A stretch of DNA of 64,000 nt, taken from Chamaecrista fasciculata (Eukaryota; Streptophyta; Magnoliopsida; Fabales; Fabaceae). This document shows positions 46,804 through 58,592 of this stretch, one piece after another. The stretch covers positions 85,849-149,848 of the forward strand of contig QANZ01055970.1 of the NCBI GenBank assembly GCA_003254925.1, in the 5' to 3' direction. The notes below the pieces were generated by a model. It did no database searches, was not told the origin of the DNA, and saw nothing but the letters and a program-made list of their open reading frames with translations. Each line of letters begins with the position of its first letter. Positions within the stretch are counted from its first letter, which is position 1. The position numbers and the translations under genes are program-made.

Positions 46804-49237
46804 TCACATTGACCAGCCTTCACAAACTGAACAAATTAAAGTTTATACCAATTACTCTGTTTCTGCTTTTTCTAATGCATCCTTATTTCAACGAAAAAAA
46901 AAAAGTTTATACCAATTACCAAGCATAACCAATTGAATACCTAGGTTAATAAATGGTACAAAATAAAAGCCATATATGTATATACCCTCGTATGCCGAAG
47001 TACTTGTTTTATATTGTGTTTGGATCATTTAATTTCAGAGGAGAAGTATTTTAGAAAATTCTTAAAAAAAAAAAGACAAAATAATACATTAAAAATACAA
47101 AACATAACCTTAAATAAAAGATTCTTCAGTTGTGCATTGATAAGAACATGTGTGAATGATCATATACATATATCGAAGAATTCAAGTGATGATGAATTTA
47201 ATTGAAGCGTCCACATCGTCAATTTACTAGATATATAGTTCACCTATAACAGACGTAAGTAACACCTTTTTTTGTTTTTCTTTTTTCCTTTCCTTAAAAT
47301 GGAATTGATTTTTAATTTGAGAATGAAATTAATATATTTATAATTATTATATGGTCAGCATTTTCGTCCTCAAACTTCCTAATCTTACTTCCGGAAGGTG
47401 TCCCGTCAAAATATTACATATATATAAGAAAGTTTATGGAATTGTCATGAAGTCACACGATGTTGAACAATACATTAAAGTATGTCATTAGTTTATCCAT
47501 AAATATCAGTTTTTTTTTTCTATTTTTGAACATATATTCGCTATAAAAATGTTCCAGTGATGGGTTTTTTACAGTTAAGTCAATTACATCACTAGCATCG
47601 ATCGATCGTCACATACTTAGCTTGAAACAAAGTGGTATTTGTATCTAACAAATTAAAAATAAACATTATTAATAGTCCATTTGGTGAGGTCTAAATCGCC
47701 ATTTTCTCGGTCTTTTTTGTTATCTCCAGCGGTAGATTTAAAATTTGTGGTGGTACGTACCCTCATATCTCTCCTTCTTTCTATCTTCTTGTTTGAATAA
47801 TTTTAGATTTGGATTCATCCTTCTTTCTTATAGTTGTTTTTTTTCTATTACAAGAAAGAAAAATAGAAAAAAAAAGAGAAAAAGAGATCATTATCTAATT
47901 TTTGAAAAGTCAGATGTTAGAGATAAAGTTAACTGAGAAAATAACAGGAAACCAAAATAAGTAGATAAGGGTACAGAGACCCAACAAATAGGGCACACCC
48001 TCCGAGAAATTGTCTTTGCCAGCCACGTTGCGATACAAGAAAATTTGCAAAAAACGGAAATAGTCACCGAATGGTAACTAATAACATACCGGTAAACAAT
48101 CTTTGTTATGTACGAATGAACATATTGATTCATCAAAATCTTCCATACACTCAATGATGCAGAAAGTAGTGACGTCTCACATACACTTAGAAAGATAATG
48201 AATTTTAATTTGATTTCTTCTAGTGAAAAGAAAAAATACTAATGAAATATAGAAATGGAATACTAAGATCTAGGAAGAGAACAATATTGAAGAATCAAAA
48301 TTGCCCTCTTCAATAGAATAATACTAATGAAATACTAATTTGTATTTTTTTAATGTTTTGTTTTTTAGTTTGTAAGTTTTCCGATCTTTAAATCTCGCTT
48401 TTGTTTTAGTTTTTCTAGTTATGGGGAAGTTGGTGGTTTTTACCTCTCCCAAAGTCATTGCCTCTCGGTAAGTAAAATAGTAAATATTTTATTAACAACA
48501 CAATTAATTATTGTTGATTTTCATCCATAGGATATATTCCTCATAAAATTAAGTTATGTGCTCTATTCTCCCTTAATTCAACCATGTTTATGATTTATTC
48601 TTCATCTGTTTTTATCTAAGTTTCTAAATATTTGTAGGTTTTGTTTAGTTTTTTTTTTAAATATAGCTAATTAATTATTTAGTAAATAATTAAAAACTAA
48701 AAAATATATATAAAAGAAAATATTTGATGTAAATAAAAAAAATTAAATTTTAATTTTAAAATAACCCAAATTTGATCCGATCATATTTGGTGACCCGGCC
48801 TCAATCCAAGTTTGACTAGGCCAGGTCGGAAATATGGTCAAATCTCGACTCGGCTCGTTAACATCTTTAAATCCGATCACCTACTACTATATATAGTACT
48901 ACTATTTATCGTATCTGAGAATGTGACTGTGAGAGTTGACACAAAGAAAGAAATTGAGAAAGCAAAATAGTGATAAGTGTTCCACCAAAAAAAAAAAAGT
49001 GATAAGTGAGTTTGTTTGAATTTGTGCTTGTGTATGTATGTGTGGGTGTAGCGTCTCTTTCTGTGTGAATTACTTATTATTAATGATTAATCCTTTGTAA
49101 GATCCCAAATTAAGGGGAGTGGAAAGCTTGAGGAGTGTTCTTAAACCCATCTTAGTTTGGTAATAAGAATGAAATGGAGTTGATTAATATTGGCATTACG
49201 TGTGTGCATGTGTGGGTGTTGTGAGAAGGAGAATAAT
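46804..49237. other. Gene-free stretch
   Basis: No supportable gene. Around 48765-48880 the text 'GGTGACCCGGCCTC' and 'CGACTCGGCTCG' looks like a decayed end of the same kind of element as the hAT-like copy at 52293. A short frame MGKLVVFTSPKVIASR before a GTAAGT at 48471 is not backed by any other exon. Confidence 0.5.
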
Positions 49238-49465
49238 ACTCCCTCCGTTTGATGTTTTAGAGAATATTTTTTATTTTAAAATATCTAATGTTTTATAAAT
49301 TTAAGAGAATATTAATTATTTTTTTATCATTTTATTCATATTATATATAGTAGAGTCATAAATGAATAAACATGTTTAAAGTATATTAATAAGGATAATT
49401 TAGTCTTTTTATCTCATTTTTTTTTATTTTAAGTAAACTAATTATTTTCTTAATCTGTGTGCTTT
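49238..49465. repeat. Stowaway-like MITE end (TACTCCCTCCGTT)
   Basis: TACTCCCTCCGTTTGA at 49237-49252 is the standard Stowaway (Tc1/mariner) left end, including the TA target. The right end expected as ACGGAGGGAGTA is absent, so the copy is truncated or decayed on that side; the right limit given is approximate. Confidence 0.55.
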
Positions 49466-50256
49466 TACCTTGACATCAGATAGTAATAAAGAATTTCTAA
49501 TAGTTATTAGAATATGAAAGTGATTACTAATTATAAGATTAATCTCAATGGAGACATAATGATCTAGAAGGTACTTCCCACATTATATTAAATAGTGATA
49601 AAGTGCATTAATTAAAGTGCACATCCACAACCACTCCATTGGCCCCACATAGACAACGACATCTCATAGCTGATGCAGCAACTGCAACGCTAACCACCAC
49701 CATCGCTCCATGTCTTTTCATAAACAAAAAATAAAAAAACAAAAGAATATAGATTTTCTTTAAAAAAATATATATCTATGATGATCAACTATTTAAAAAT
49801 TAAAACCACCACTATTTCAAAAGCTATGTATCTACTATCCAATTAATACGAAAAAAAAGCAGAGTGAAAATTGTATTTTTTTTTTTGCTTCCATCTAAAA
49901 TTTCGTGAAAACCCAAACTATTTATAGAATGACTCACAATTTCCAGAAGGAATTGTAATTCACGGATATCCCCAACCTTTTTCACTATTTGACTATTTGT
50001 ACATGAAACCACTCAAAATTTTCAATACATGAATCATATATGAATTTGGTTAAACATATAATTTTAGACATTCGTATTCAATATCACTACTATCTCTACC
50101 TAAATTATTCAATAAATTAACTCTGATAATGTTAAGAAAATTTCGATAAGAGAGTAACTACAGTAATTTGTAAAGAGACAAAAGTATATATATATATATA
50201 ATAGGGTGAAAGTCTTGTAATATTCCTTTAATGATCAAGTAACAAAATTCTCATGG

Positions 50257-50407
50257 GATTTATCTAACATGTGCACTTACAGCACATTTTAAGATTTTTT
50301 GTATTGGTTAGTAAGTATCTTATATCTTGAAATCTACAAAAATTTATTTAAAAGATATTTTTCAAAAGAAACCTTAATATGTGTCCTAAGGACACAGGTT
50401 AGAAGAA
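50257..50407. repeat. TIR miniature element, family A, copy 2 (inverted)
   Basis: ATTTATCTAACATGTGC on the left and GACACAGGTTAGAAGAATCC on the right, with a core ATATCTTGAAATCTACAAAA. Its whole length matches the reverse complement of 4-172, at roughly four bases in five by eye. Confidence 0.7.
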
Positions 50408-52284
50408 TCCATATTTATAAAAAGTGAAGAATGAGAATTTAGAAAATGAAATAATGCACTATGAAGAGTTCAAAACCGGCTCTAACTCTCACGCTTATTA
50501 TTTTGTACAATACAATATTATCATAAAATTAAATTTCCTATAGTGACTTGTGAACTATGCATAAAAAGGACTCCGGTTAGAGTCGTCCCTCTTTATTTTT
50601 CTTGTCCCCTATATATTTGTATATATAAGTTGGAGTGTCATCGAGTGCAATAGTGTAATTGAATCGTTTTCATGATGGATGGAGTTTTCAAAGTGTTGTA
50701 GAAAATAAAGTCATTGGAGAGGAATAGGAATAGGAATAAGAATATTATAGGATTATAGGTAGCTATAGCTAAGAAAAACAGTAACAGTTACAGTGGACAC
50801 GGATCACATATGCATACACCCCCAAACACATTCAATTTTCACAATCATTTTTCTTATCCGTTATTGTCCTAACCCTCTAAACCCTACGTCCTATATATAC
50901 CTAGGCTAGCTTCCTTTCTTCCCATCATTCACTATCTCAATTCTCACGTCTATATATATTTCTTATTATATATATGTATATATTTTAACATCACCAACCA
51001 CTAACCATTCATCCTCCTCCTTATCAACTTACACCTGTTTCCTCCCTCAATATGCATGCATCTTTTTAACGTCATTATTGTTATCTAGTTTATTTTAAAA
51101 ATCCTTGCTTTAATTAGCACTTACAAGTTACAATAATGAATACTTACACAAATTAAATAATTGCTCAAGAAAAGATTCTCTGAAACGTACACCTTCAAAA
51201 CTTAAAATAAAATGTGACATTAGAGGTGTATTTAGAAAGAGATTGACGTACATGCTTCAAAAGATGTTAGGAGATTAGCTCTGAATAATTTGGAATTCGA
51301 TCAGTTTCTAGGACATAGCTAATTAATTGGTAAGTTCATGAGTCTCGTCATGCTGGTTGACGATAATTATTAGTAACAAAATAATCCCTTACAATGTGAT
51401 GAATTATTTTTTTTGTTTAAAGAAGTGTCAATATTTAATCCTCCAAAGGATTTTAAATATAATTGATTATCGTATAAAATGGTTGTAAAATGCTAAATAT
51501 ATACAGGCCTCATTAGAAGAGTAAGGGCAATCCCTTAACCACGATCCGTCTCACTAACTATATATTTGCTTAATCTTTAATTTTATAGCTAGTTGCTTCA
51601 TTAAAAGAATCATAGCAGTGGTTTAATTTGTTTATGTATAATGATGGACGGAGCATATAAAAAGAAAGGAAAACTCATCATAGGATTTGCTTTTGATTAA
51701 GAGCAGGCATCATAGGACTATCTTTAGTCATATAATACATAAATTAAGTAATGTGTAGAAATACATATGATATTGTTTGTGAGAACAAAGTGGAGCATGC
51801 TACCTTATGTGTTAGCTTGCCCTGAAAATGTCCAATATAAGAGAGAATCAAAACAAGCAATGAATACAGACCATCATCAAGTTGATTATTATTAATATCA
51901 TCTATTCTGCAAATTCAGAGGCTATAGTAGCAAAAGTGGGAATATATATAAAACCAAAAAGCAAACCGAGACTTTCAAAATTTAACAAAAACAAATCTAT
52001 CAACGTGAGGAGGCACCTGGAGTGGGGAAGAGAGGCAACTATGAAAACGATGTCTTGCCAATACTAATATATTTTAAATTAGTATAAACTAACACTTAGA
52101 TTTTTGAAAAATTACATAATTAATAATTTGGTCAGTAAAAAATTAAAATATATAATTTAGACTTAAAAATAACTGTAATTTTTTAAAGATATTTTTTAAA
52201 TTATTTACAAAGCAAGACAGAAAGATCCTCTATCCTACGCTTCCCTTGAAGTTTGAAACCTCTTGTTTTCGGGAATCAAATACA
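50408..52284. other. Gene-free stretch
   Basis: AT-rich intergenic DNA with TA microsatellites near 50189-50202 and 50950-50985; no gene or bounded repeat seen. Confidence 0.5.
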
Positions 52285-52292
52285 CTCTGAAT

Positions 52293-52912
52293 TAGGGGTG
52301 AGCATCCTGGCTTGCGAGTTCGTAAACCTGAAAAATAACTCAATCTGCAGTTATGGGTTGGGTTCGCAGTTTGAGTTGGATTCAAAATTTTTAACATGTA
52401 GACCTGTGAGTTGGTCTATAGGCTGGAGGTTTATGAGCCTAACCCAACCTGCGAACCCGAAAATATAACATATATATATATTGTTAATAACTAATATATA
52501 TAATATATTATAGAGTAAACTAACAATTCGGTCCCTAAAAGATTTAAATGTATAATTTAGTCTCTGAAAGATCAAAATGGTATACAAATTAGTCCTTTTT
52601 ATGGACTAAATAATATATCGTTTTAATCTTTCAAGGACTAAAAAGTATACCATTTTGATCTTTCAAGGACTAAATTGTATATTTCAATCTTTCAGGGACT
52701 AAATTGTCATCTCGATGATCTTTTAGGGACCAAATTGTTAGTTTATTTTATATTATATATGATGCATTTTGCCTAAGAAGTTGAGAAAGAATATGTTATT
52801 TTGTTGTTAAAAAAAAAAAAATTCAACCCGCGTGTTCAACCCAACCCAGCCCGTAATTTTGCGGGTTGAGCTAGAATTTTCTCTCCCAACTCAGCCTACG
52901 CTCACCCCTACT
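52293..52912. mobile_element. hAT-like miniature element with 8-bp target duplication
   Basis: Ends TAGGGGTGAGC (52293-52303) and GCTCACCCCTA (52900-52910) are perfect inverted repeats of hAT type. CTCTGAAT stands on both sides (52285-52292 and 52913-52920), the 8-bp duplication expected of hAT. Arms include GGGTTGGGTTCGCAG facing CAACCCAACCCAGCCCG. About 230 bp of it is a second element nested inside. Confidence 0.8.
52517..52744. mobile_element. Foldback element nested in the hAT-like MITE
   Basis: Inverted ends AAACTAACAATTCGGTCCC and GGGACCAAATTGTTAGTTT, with inner units 'CTTTCAAGGACTAAA' and 'TTTAGTCTCTGAAAGATC'. It interrupts the arms of the surrounding hAT-like element, so it arrived later. 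Confidence 0.75.
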
Positions 52913-53263
52913 CTCTGAATCCTACGTGGCGCGTTACTAAGGCCCTATAAACCATGGATACGAATACAAGATACGACATGGACACGTCAAATTCTTAAAA
53001 ATATGACACAACACGACATATATTTATATATATACTTAATTAATTAAAAATTCATAAATTATGATAAAAACTTTGAAAGTTCTAATATTTATTCATAATA
53101 AATATAATATATATTATTATTTTATAATGTTTGTTATGTTTAAGTTATAAAAATTAATTAGGTTCTAAAACTTAAAAATATGTATGATATAAATGGAGTC
53201 TTGGATATGAGTATGTATGTAATGCGACAACACGTTCTTAAAATGAAGTGTTTATGCTTCTAG

Positions 53264-53449
53264 TTAAACCCTGATGTGCTGTCATCCATCGGAGCGTTTG
53301 ATGAAGAGAGCGTGCGAATCCTGGCCGTCCAGATTCATTCGTTGTACAATTTCTACGTGACGGTGACGGATTTGATCGAAAGCGACGGGTTCGATGCAAG
53401 TGGGACCCACATCACATGGCTCTACCAATACCCGCATCAAAGCGAGTAG
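53264..53449 (+). CDS. Unassigned coding-like terminal exon
   Basis: After TTCTAG at 53258-53263 a 62-codon open frame runs LNPDVLSSIGAFDEESVRIL, then AVQIHSLYNFYVTVTDLIES, then DGFDASGTHITWLYQYPHQ, and stops at 53449. Base use is GC-rich with G/C third positions, unlike the DNA on either side, and there is no repeat structure, which argues for real or recently real coding sequence. No ATG-led upstream exon was found; 52285-53200 is filled by transposon insertions that may have split the gene. I do not recognise the family. It may be the last exon of a disrupted gene or a captured fragment. Confidence 0.45.
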   Translation, partial: LNPDVLSSIGAFDEESVRILAVQIHSLYNFYVTVTDLIESDGFDASGTHITWLYQYPHQSE

Positions 53450-56315
53450 ACTGTGGGACCTACATCTATGTTGGGACCACTCTAAAAAATATTATATTTG
53501 GTGGAAAATGGAACCACCCAGCTATTTTCTGCTATTAGTTTTTTCAGCTTTTAAGTACTAAGCTTGTTTGAATATGTTTAGTACACAAATTTTAATTTTT
53601 TTTTTTTTTAAAATTAACCAAACCAAACGCACTAAATTAAACTTTATTAAGTAGGAACATGGAATCTCCGTGTTTTTCTACATCCTATATGAATTAATTA
53701 TTGAAGAAGGAAATTAAAAAATGTAAAACGCCGAATGCGTGGGTCCCATCATTGTACCAAGTGGGTCAGTTTCGCTGAGGTCACAAATATTAATAAACCC
53801 TTTAATAGTATTATAAGGGGAGAAAAGAAATACTACAGTGTTGCCTGCATATAGCTACAACCATATTTATTAATTTTGTCAGGAAATAACACTCAATACA
53901 AGTTGAATCATGGAAGGAATGGATTAGCTATATGAAAAAAAAGAAAAGAAAAACATTTTAAATTTTGAAATAGAATTAATGATAAAAAGGATGATAATGT
54001 GTAAAAAGTAGTAAATTAAAGTGAAGTAGGGACCACATGAGTTTTTATTTTGTTGGATAATGTTATAAGATTTCTCTGCTTATTTTTTTTTAACGATTCA
54101 AACGTAGATTAATCTTATACGAGCAAGATAGATAAAATGGTTGTGTCCTCTCAATTCTAAAAATTTAACTTGAATTCATTTATCTAAGATGTAACTCGTC
54201 AATTACTAAACTGAACCGTAGGAAGGGACCACATGAGTTTTTGGGAAGGCGTCCCATCACCGTACACGTGTAGAATAATGAGTCAGTAAACACGTAGTCA
54301 CACGCACGATCACGAAGCAGAATATCAGAGAGAAAGAGGCATCACCATGTGCACCTCTGTGACCCATATTAGAGGAAAGCGGGAGTGGTCAAATTTTCAT
54401 TTTTAGTTCTTAAATTATAGGATATTCATATTTTAGTCCCAAAGCTATTTGAGGATTAAAATAGAATAGAAATAGTTTAAAGACTAAAATAAAATTTTGA
54501 TCATTATGAAATGAATAGTAAGTAGAAGGACGTCATGTGACTGGTCGTTTATTACGGAGCTGCTTTCTATTTTTAACTATGGTTTTTTGGAATTACCATT
54601 GATTGATGAGGGAGAGGTACGTCATCGAGAATGGGGAAATTTGTCGTGGGATGAAATTGGGGTTACTTTTATAAACATGGAAAAGTTACGGAGGTTAGGA
54701 AAAAAGAAAGAAAGAAAGAAAGCAATAAAGGTGCGGCTCCCAACAAGCACGTAATTTTGGGATCCAATCATGGAACACGGCTTTTGAGGGAACCTCTTTA
54801 ATCATGTTTTGCTGTTTTTAAGCATTGGATTTGGTTAAAGCCAAATACAATTGACGTCATAGTGTTATTTGTGAAAAAAAAAACTCAAAAACACAAAACA
54901 CAATAGTCCTACTTAATTACTATTCCTTCCTATCTTTGTGTTTGTGTCGACTGAGATAACTAGTAGTACTTGTCTTCCTGTTTTTACTCCATTTTGGACA
55001 GATGCTCTTCGAAATTCATGCTTGGTGTAAAACAATAAATAGATAGACACAGTAAATGCAATATTGGTGAATTAATCTTCCCGATTGGGTCTGATTCGGG
55101 TTTCTGATTGAATAATTTACCATGATTTTCAGTTTTGTCAATCACATAGATTATATTAATTCTGTGCTAATTTTTTAGTCTTAAAGTGCTTTTTATTTGG
55201 ATCCTAATTCTTTTCTTATTCAATCTCACTCTCCAAGGTGTACATATACACATATATCCAAGAAATTACAGCAATGTTTACCATTTCTTTTTTGGTAAAC
55301 GAAAGTTGACGTGAGTTGTGTTCTGGGGCTCATTAAAGTAAAAATAGGTCTCTAAGATTTATAAGCGCTTATAGAGATACTTTCAGATCGCCTACCAACA
55401 AGTCCTTCAAACTTATAACTTGTAAGTCAATTCTTGACTCTTAATCAAGTGAGCCAGCGACAAATTTTTTTTTATTGAAAACAATTCTATTGGAGACACT
55501 ACACTAAATTTTACTCTTTTAAACTTACTTTAAAATAAATGCATTTAATTTAAGTATTATAGTTCAAAAAATGACTTGATTTTTATCTGTAAAATGAAAA
55601 GTAAATGTTAGAACCCCTATCATAAGCACCCCTTAATTAAACTACATTAAGAAAGTTGATAGGATACGCATTATTTTAACCTCGTCATATATTTATTTGA
55701 ATGTCAAAATTCACTATGAAGACTGAAGTCGTCAACCAAATTTGAAGATTATTAACGTCGTGAGTAACTTGTATAGCACATAAACTGAAATTACTCTCTA
55801 GTCTCTTTCAAGTTTTAAAATCTTATGCATTCCAGTCCCGTTCACCCCGAAAAGAATACGTGTAGGAATAAAAATAGCAAGTAATAAATTAACATATGTA
55901 GAAAACTAGAAATGCGGTGATAATTAATTATTGATGGATAAGAAGGTGGGTTTAGCTAGGTAGGCATTGGAAAGGGATAGATTTTTACAGCATAGATTTC
56001 ATTCATTAATTAGGACCTAATCATTATTTATTCATATTATCAATAATCATATATAATAATTAATTACCCCAGTCCCACCCGCACGGCTTAGAGGCTCATC
56101 ATCATTTTAACCTCTATCCTCATCATCCGTTCACCATTTCACGTACTTAAATTTTCCACCACCATCGTCGACTTACCTCATTGATTCCCTTTTCTTCAAT
56201 TCCGTCGTTTTGATTTCTCCATGCATTTTTCCAAAAAAATATAATTCATCGATCATTTTCTTGGATTCCCCTCCATTTGTGAAATAAATAATTATTTAAT
56301 TGGATAATTTCTGTT
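53450..56315. other. Gene-free stretch downstream of HD-Zip gene
   Basis: No supportable gene. Around 54395-54510 'TTAGTTCTTAAATTATAGGA' and 'GACTAAAATAAAATTTTG' look like a short eroded foldback element. A (GAAA)n run lies near 54701-54722. Confidence 0.5.
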
Positions 56316-57406
56316 CTAAGTCCAGCACCACTGTAGAGTTGGTGGCTGTTCATCGGAGAAGAAATTGCAGGCGTCGTCGGCGGCGGTGAAGAAATTATGC
56401 TCCTCCATCTTCACGTATTGATGATGAGTGTGAAACGTCGTCGTCTTCTGCAACTGAAAGCATGATGACGAAGAAATCTGATGATGACGATGATCAAGAT
56501 CAAGATCAGGCGAAGATATTCCCGCGTTGTTATTATCTTCGTTCAAGATGGCACTCGTGTCGCTGTCTGACGCGCCTCCCACTACGACGTCGTTTCTTGA
56601 TCTGTTAAAGCACTCGTAGTTCAGTTCTTGATCAGACGACGTCGTTCGATGATGAATTAACTCCGCCTCTGCTTCTACCTCTGCCTCAGCTGGTAGTGTC
56701 GTTATGATTTCTTCCTTCACATCCTCACTACTCTTTTCTTCTCCTTCTTCTTCTAGTCTCGATTTCAAATCCTTGATCTGCAGATACATTAATTTTGAAA
56801 ACTATTATTGAAATTGCCTTGGTCTCTCAATATAAAAATTATATGATCATAGAACTCATACAACTCACTTGTTTGAGTAAGGCTTGATTGTCTTGTTGAA
56901 GGGAGTCGAAGTTGAGCTTGAGGTTATCATAATTGGCTTTAAGGACACCATAGTCTCGCTCGAGCTGCTTGGTCTTCCATCTGGCTCGACGATTCTGGAA
57001 CCACACGGCTACCTGACGTGGCTGCAACCCAAGTTCCTGAGCCAGCTTGACCTTACGCTCTGGCTCGAGCTTGTTCTCAACCTCGAAGTTCTTCTCTAGA
57101 GCCTTCACTTGATCCACGCTCAGACGTCGCTTCTTCTCACCCATCGAATGCGATCCTCCTACAATTTCCTCTTCCTCCACTAGCCCATCCAACATGGAAG
57201 ACATCGACGAACCGTACATATGACTGTTGTTGTTGTTCACATTATTAATGTTGTTGTTGTTGCTTATCGGACTCTGTTCCTCTGTAACAATTAGTTGGTT
57301 AGTCAATAAAATAGAGAAATTATATATGGAATTAATCGGGAAAGAATTAATTAAGGACACCTGCAATGAGAGCACCCAAGGAATCTGAGCTGCCAAGTCT
57401 CTTCAT
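56316..57406 (-). CDS. HD-Zip class I transcription factor (ATHB6/16/5-like), complete
   Basis: Three exons: 57406-57361, 57281-56869 and 56777-56316, with GT-AG introns in phase, 306 residues. It opens [15 protein letters not shown], the standard start of the ATHB5/6/16 subgroup. The homeodomain is about residues 64-120 ([19 protein letters not shown], with helix 3 [18 protein letters not shown]), followed at once by a leucine zipper with Leu at 122, 129, 136, 143, 150 and 157; intron 2 falls inside the zipper after residue 153. The tail is acidic and His/Ser-rich and ends with aromatic LQWCWT, as in class I activators. These factors bind pseudopalindromic CAATNATTG as dimers and serve ABA, drought and light responses. 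An Asn run (about residues 23-34) is a simple-repeat expansion. The first exon codes only 15 residues. Confidence 0.97.
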
Positions 57407-57479
57407 GATGATGATGATGAGCAGATCAGATGGATGGATGTTATAATAATTAGATCTAAAGCGGGAATTTCGTGTGTTG

Positions 57480-57512
57480 TTTTTTTTTTTTTNTTTTTTT
57501 TTTTTTTTTTTT
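57480..57512. repeat. Poly-T tract with one N in HD-Zip leader
   Basis: About 33 T with an N at 57493, roughly 80 bp upstream of the HD-Zip start; its length is not reliable. On the coding strand it is poly-A. Confidence 0.9.
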
Positions 57513-58156
57513 GATGATCTGATATATGAAGAAAAAGGGGGTTTGAGGTTGTTTTTCAGTTAAAAGGAAGCAGTGAAAAGGAAATCTCTTGTCTTAAGTA
57601 ACGCCAATTTGTTGTACACGAGTGTGGAAGTGGAAGAGTGTGAACATGTATACAGCAAACACAAGAAGCAGCACTCATCATCATCGTGATAATAATAATA
57701 ATCTCCTTCCACTCCAAAATGATGCTTGTTTTTCATCACTCCCTCTTCCACCATACCCATATATATATAAAACAACAGTGATTGATTATATATATATATA
57801 TATTCTTTTATATACAAAGCACGAATGGAAACATGGGTACGTAGAGATGGATATATGGATATGGAGATGAAGATGAAAGAAAGAGGAAGAAGAGGGTGTG
57901 AGTGTGTGAGTTCACAATCAAGCTGGGGTCTCAAATGGGGAGTGTTTAAATAAAGAGAAAGAGTGAATGATGAATGAATTCGTAGAAGGAGATGGGGGTT
58001 AGAATTTGACTAGGGTTAAGAGTAGAAGAAACCGGGGTTGAGTGTATGTAGATTGGGAATGAAATGAACCCAAATTCAACCCAAATGAAACTTGGGGTGG
58101 GTGTACCGGTTGTAGCCGGTGGCTTTCCGGTAATTTGGACAAAAGAAAGATATTTA
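57513..58156 (-). promoter_or_regulatory. HD-Zip upstream region
   Basis: Upstream of the HD-Zip start the minus strand holds several ATGs (for example at 57934 and near 57760) opening frames without homology, and a TATATATATATA stretch around 57789-57802. Where transcription starts cannot be fixed, so these may be upstream frames or simply promoter DNA. Confidence 0.35.
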
Positions 58157-58592
58157 GTCAAAGTGCACTTTTGCTCCCATAAATTTTACTCAGGTCTCAA
58201 TTTGGTCCCATAAATCTTTTGTTGCACTTTTGGTCCCATATCTTTGCAAAAAGTTGCATATTTTCTCCCGTATTACTTTTGGTCTCATATATTTTGGTCA
58301 TATTACAGAATTTGTCTCATATCTTTGCAAAAAAATTTCACCGCCAGTCCTATTTGATCCAAATATATTAGACCAATTCTGCACCTGATCCAACGATATG
58401 AGATCAATTCTGAAACTTGACTAAAAAATATAGGAGAACCAAAGATATGGGACAAAAAATGTAACATGAGACCAAATCTGCAACTTGAGCAAAAGATATG
58501 GACCAAAAGTGTAACAAAAAAAATGTTATGGGACCAAATTGAGATCTTAGCCAAAGTTATGGGTCCAAAAGTGCACTTTGACCCATGTGTTT
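58157..58592. mobile_element. Near-palindromic MITE, GGTCCCATA family
   Basis: Left end GTCAAAGTGCACTTTTG and right end CAAAAGTGCACTTTGACC. Arms repeat CAATTTGGTCCCATAAAT and its complement. AGATATTTA occurs at 58148-58156 and again at 58593-58601, a 9-bp repeat consistent with a target duplication if the element carries about ten extra bases on the right. It sits roughly 750 bp upstream of the HD-Zip start. Confidence 0.75.

Noticed and set aside
48424-48471. Possible first exon MGKLVVFTSPKVIASR before GTAAGT
   Set aside because: No following exon or homology was found; a 16-codon frame before GTAAGT can occur by chance.
57560-57934. 124-codon frame upstream of the HD-Zip gene
   Set aside because: Composition is microsatellite-driven (YIYIYN, YYYYHDDD) with no homology; treated as leader or promoter DNA.
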